Part shown: piece after piece, positions 63,294-64,000 of the stretch
How positions within the stretch are numbered: the stretch's first letter is position 1
Layout of the letters: each line of letters begins with the position of its first letter
Assembly: GCF_020731285.1 (NCBI RefSeq)
Contig: NZ_JAJFOW010000025.1
Span: forward strand, 1-64,000
Source of the DNA: Cohnella baijiui
GTDB lineage: Bacteria; Bacillota; Bacilli; Paenibacillales; Paenibacillaceae
Length of the DNA: 64,000 nt
Direction: 5' to 3'
Made by a program: the position numbers and the translations under genes
The notes under the pieces: model-generated
What the model was told of the DNA's origin: nothing
What the model saw: the letters and a program-made list of their open reading frames with translations, nothing else
Database searches by the model: none

Positions 63294-64000
63294 TCAAAAC
63301 CATGAAGCCGGATGCGCTGCTAGCCGATCGAAATCCAGCAGCTCGCTCTCCTCCGGCCGATCCGCCAGCTCAAGCGCCAGCTCGTGATAGGCTCTCGCGT
63401 CCTTCTCCTTGCCCGTCAGCAGCAGCAGCGCGATCATCTTTGCGTGGAGCCGTCCGCTTAGCGGTAGAAGCTCCGCCCACTTTTGCAGCGGATTCAGCGC
63501 GATCTCGTAGCGCTGTTGACGGACGTAGGCGTTCGCCATCGCTTCGAGCAGTTCGATGAAGATCAGCTCCAGCTCCGCCTGGCGCGGCGCCGCCCAAGCG
63601 TACCCGCTCCCGGCCAGGTATCCGTCCCCGTAGAGCTGGATCGCCCGGATGACGTTCGTCAGCGAGGACGTCCGTTGAAAGATTTCGTATTCCGTCCGAA
63701 AAGCAGTCACGTCGTCACGGGTCACGGTCCAGCGCAAGCTGTAGCTGCCCCCGGCCGTCCGGGCCTGCTCGATCGCATAATCGATTCCGCAGGCTTCCAG
63801 ATCCTTTCGCAGCTGATAGACTGTCGAATGCAGCGTGGCTTGGGTTCGTTCGATGTCGCCTCCGTGCCAGAGGTCCTCAAGAATTTGCGATTTGCCGATC
63901 GTCCTGCCCCGGTGATGGTGCAAATAGGCGAGCAGCTCCCGGCTTTTGGAGTTGCGAAAGCGGACGGAGGAGCCCAGCGGCGAAACGACGTCGAACGGAC
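63294..64000 (-). CDS. BTAD-type transcriptional regulator, 5' end outside window
   Basis: The C-terminal 235 codons of a regulator. A winged-helix end (FRNSKSRELLAYLHHHRGRT, ILEDLWHGGDIERTQATLHS) is followed by a bacterial transcriptional activator (BTAD) helical domain (AELELIFIELLEAMANAYVR, ALNPLQKWAELLPLSGRLHA). This is the output part of SARP-like or receiver-BTAD proteins. The N-terminal domain is not visible, so its input is unknown. Confidence 0.8.
   Translation of the reverse strand, partial: PFDVVSPLGSSVRFRNSKSRELLAYLHHHRGRTIGKSQILEDLWHGGDIERTQATLHSTVYQLRKDLEACGIDYAIEQARTAGGSYSLRWTVTRDDVTAFRTEYEIFQRTSSLTNVIRAIQLYGDGYLAGSGYAWAAPRQAELELIFIELLEAMANAYVRQQRYEIALNPLQKWAELLPLSGRLHAKMIALLLLTGKEKDARAYHELALELADRPEESELLDFDRLAAHPASWF

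Overview
The window looks like chromosome of a Gram-positive, endospore-forming member of the Paenibacillaceae (Paenibacillus/Cohnella-like). Evidence: high G+C with Bacillus-type ribosome-binding sites, sporulation-type genes (YhbH-like, YheC/YheD-like), YesM/YesN-type kinase and regulator pairs, S-layer homology domains on a giant exported protein, and several carbohydrate ABC importers that lack their own ATPase gene. No rRNA, tRNA or CRISPR array was seen.

Layout. 1-1992: topB (3' end outside the window). 2221-11821: a sugar-sensing and uptake block, made of a YesN-type regulator, a YesM-type kinase, a membrane-anchored sugar-binding protein and a solute-binding lipoprotein, then a 51-bp tandem repeat array, then a second solute-binding protein with two permeases. 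11961-13106: yhbH. 13351-17477: an OmpR-type two-component pair, a propeller-like lipoprotein and a small exported protein. 17666-21012: metE and a LysR regulator with a MET-box-like palindrome between them. 21111-24541: MFS exporter with divergent TetR regulator, a GlcG/HbpS-like protein and an ATP-grasp spore-type protein. 24631-32178: a second sugar operon (GH29 fucosidase, membrane AraC regulator, two permeases, solute-binding protein). 32473-32982: DinB-like protein.

33-40.4 kb is an AT-rich, gene-poor accessory stretch. It holds broken tyrosine and serine recombinases, a sigma factor with an unusual long C-terminal extension, a PadR/pentapeptide/membrane-protein operon, small orphan genes, many hairpins and a degenerate dispersed repeat. 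40.6-44.7 kb is a four-gene membrane cluster (HupE-like, ArsP-type permease, YcgQ-like, cupredoxin-like). 44.9-53.0 kb is one 2,700-residue exported protein with lamin-tail, OB-fold, PHP and SLH domains.

53.5-61.8 kb is a third carbohydrate locus: BadF-type kinase, two UPF0309-like SIS proteins, two permeases, a solute-binding protein, a LacI regulator and a divergent secreted TIM-barrel-like protein. It carries two kinds of shared operator-like motif. The window ends with a zinc-ribbon protein, small proteins and the 3' part of a BTAD-type regulator.

The best candidates for something undescribed are the 53.5-61.8 kb amino-sugar-like locus, the sigma factor/wHTH fusion in the island, the kinase plus anchored binding-protein sensor, and the 51-bp repeat family found at two loci 53 kb apart.
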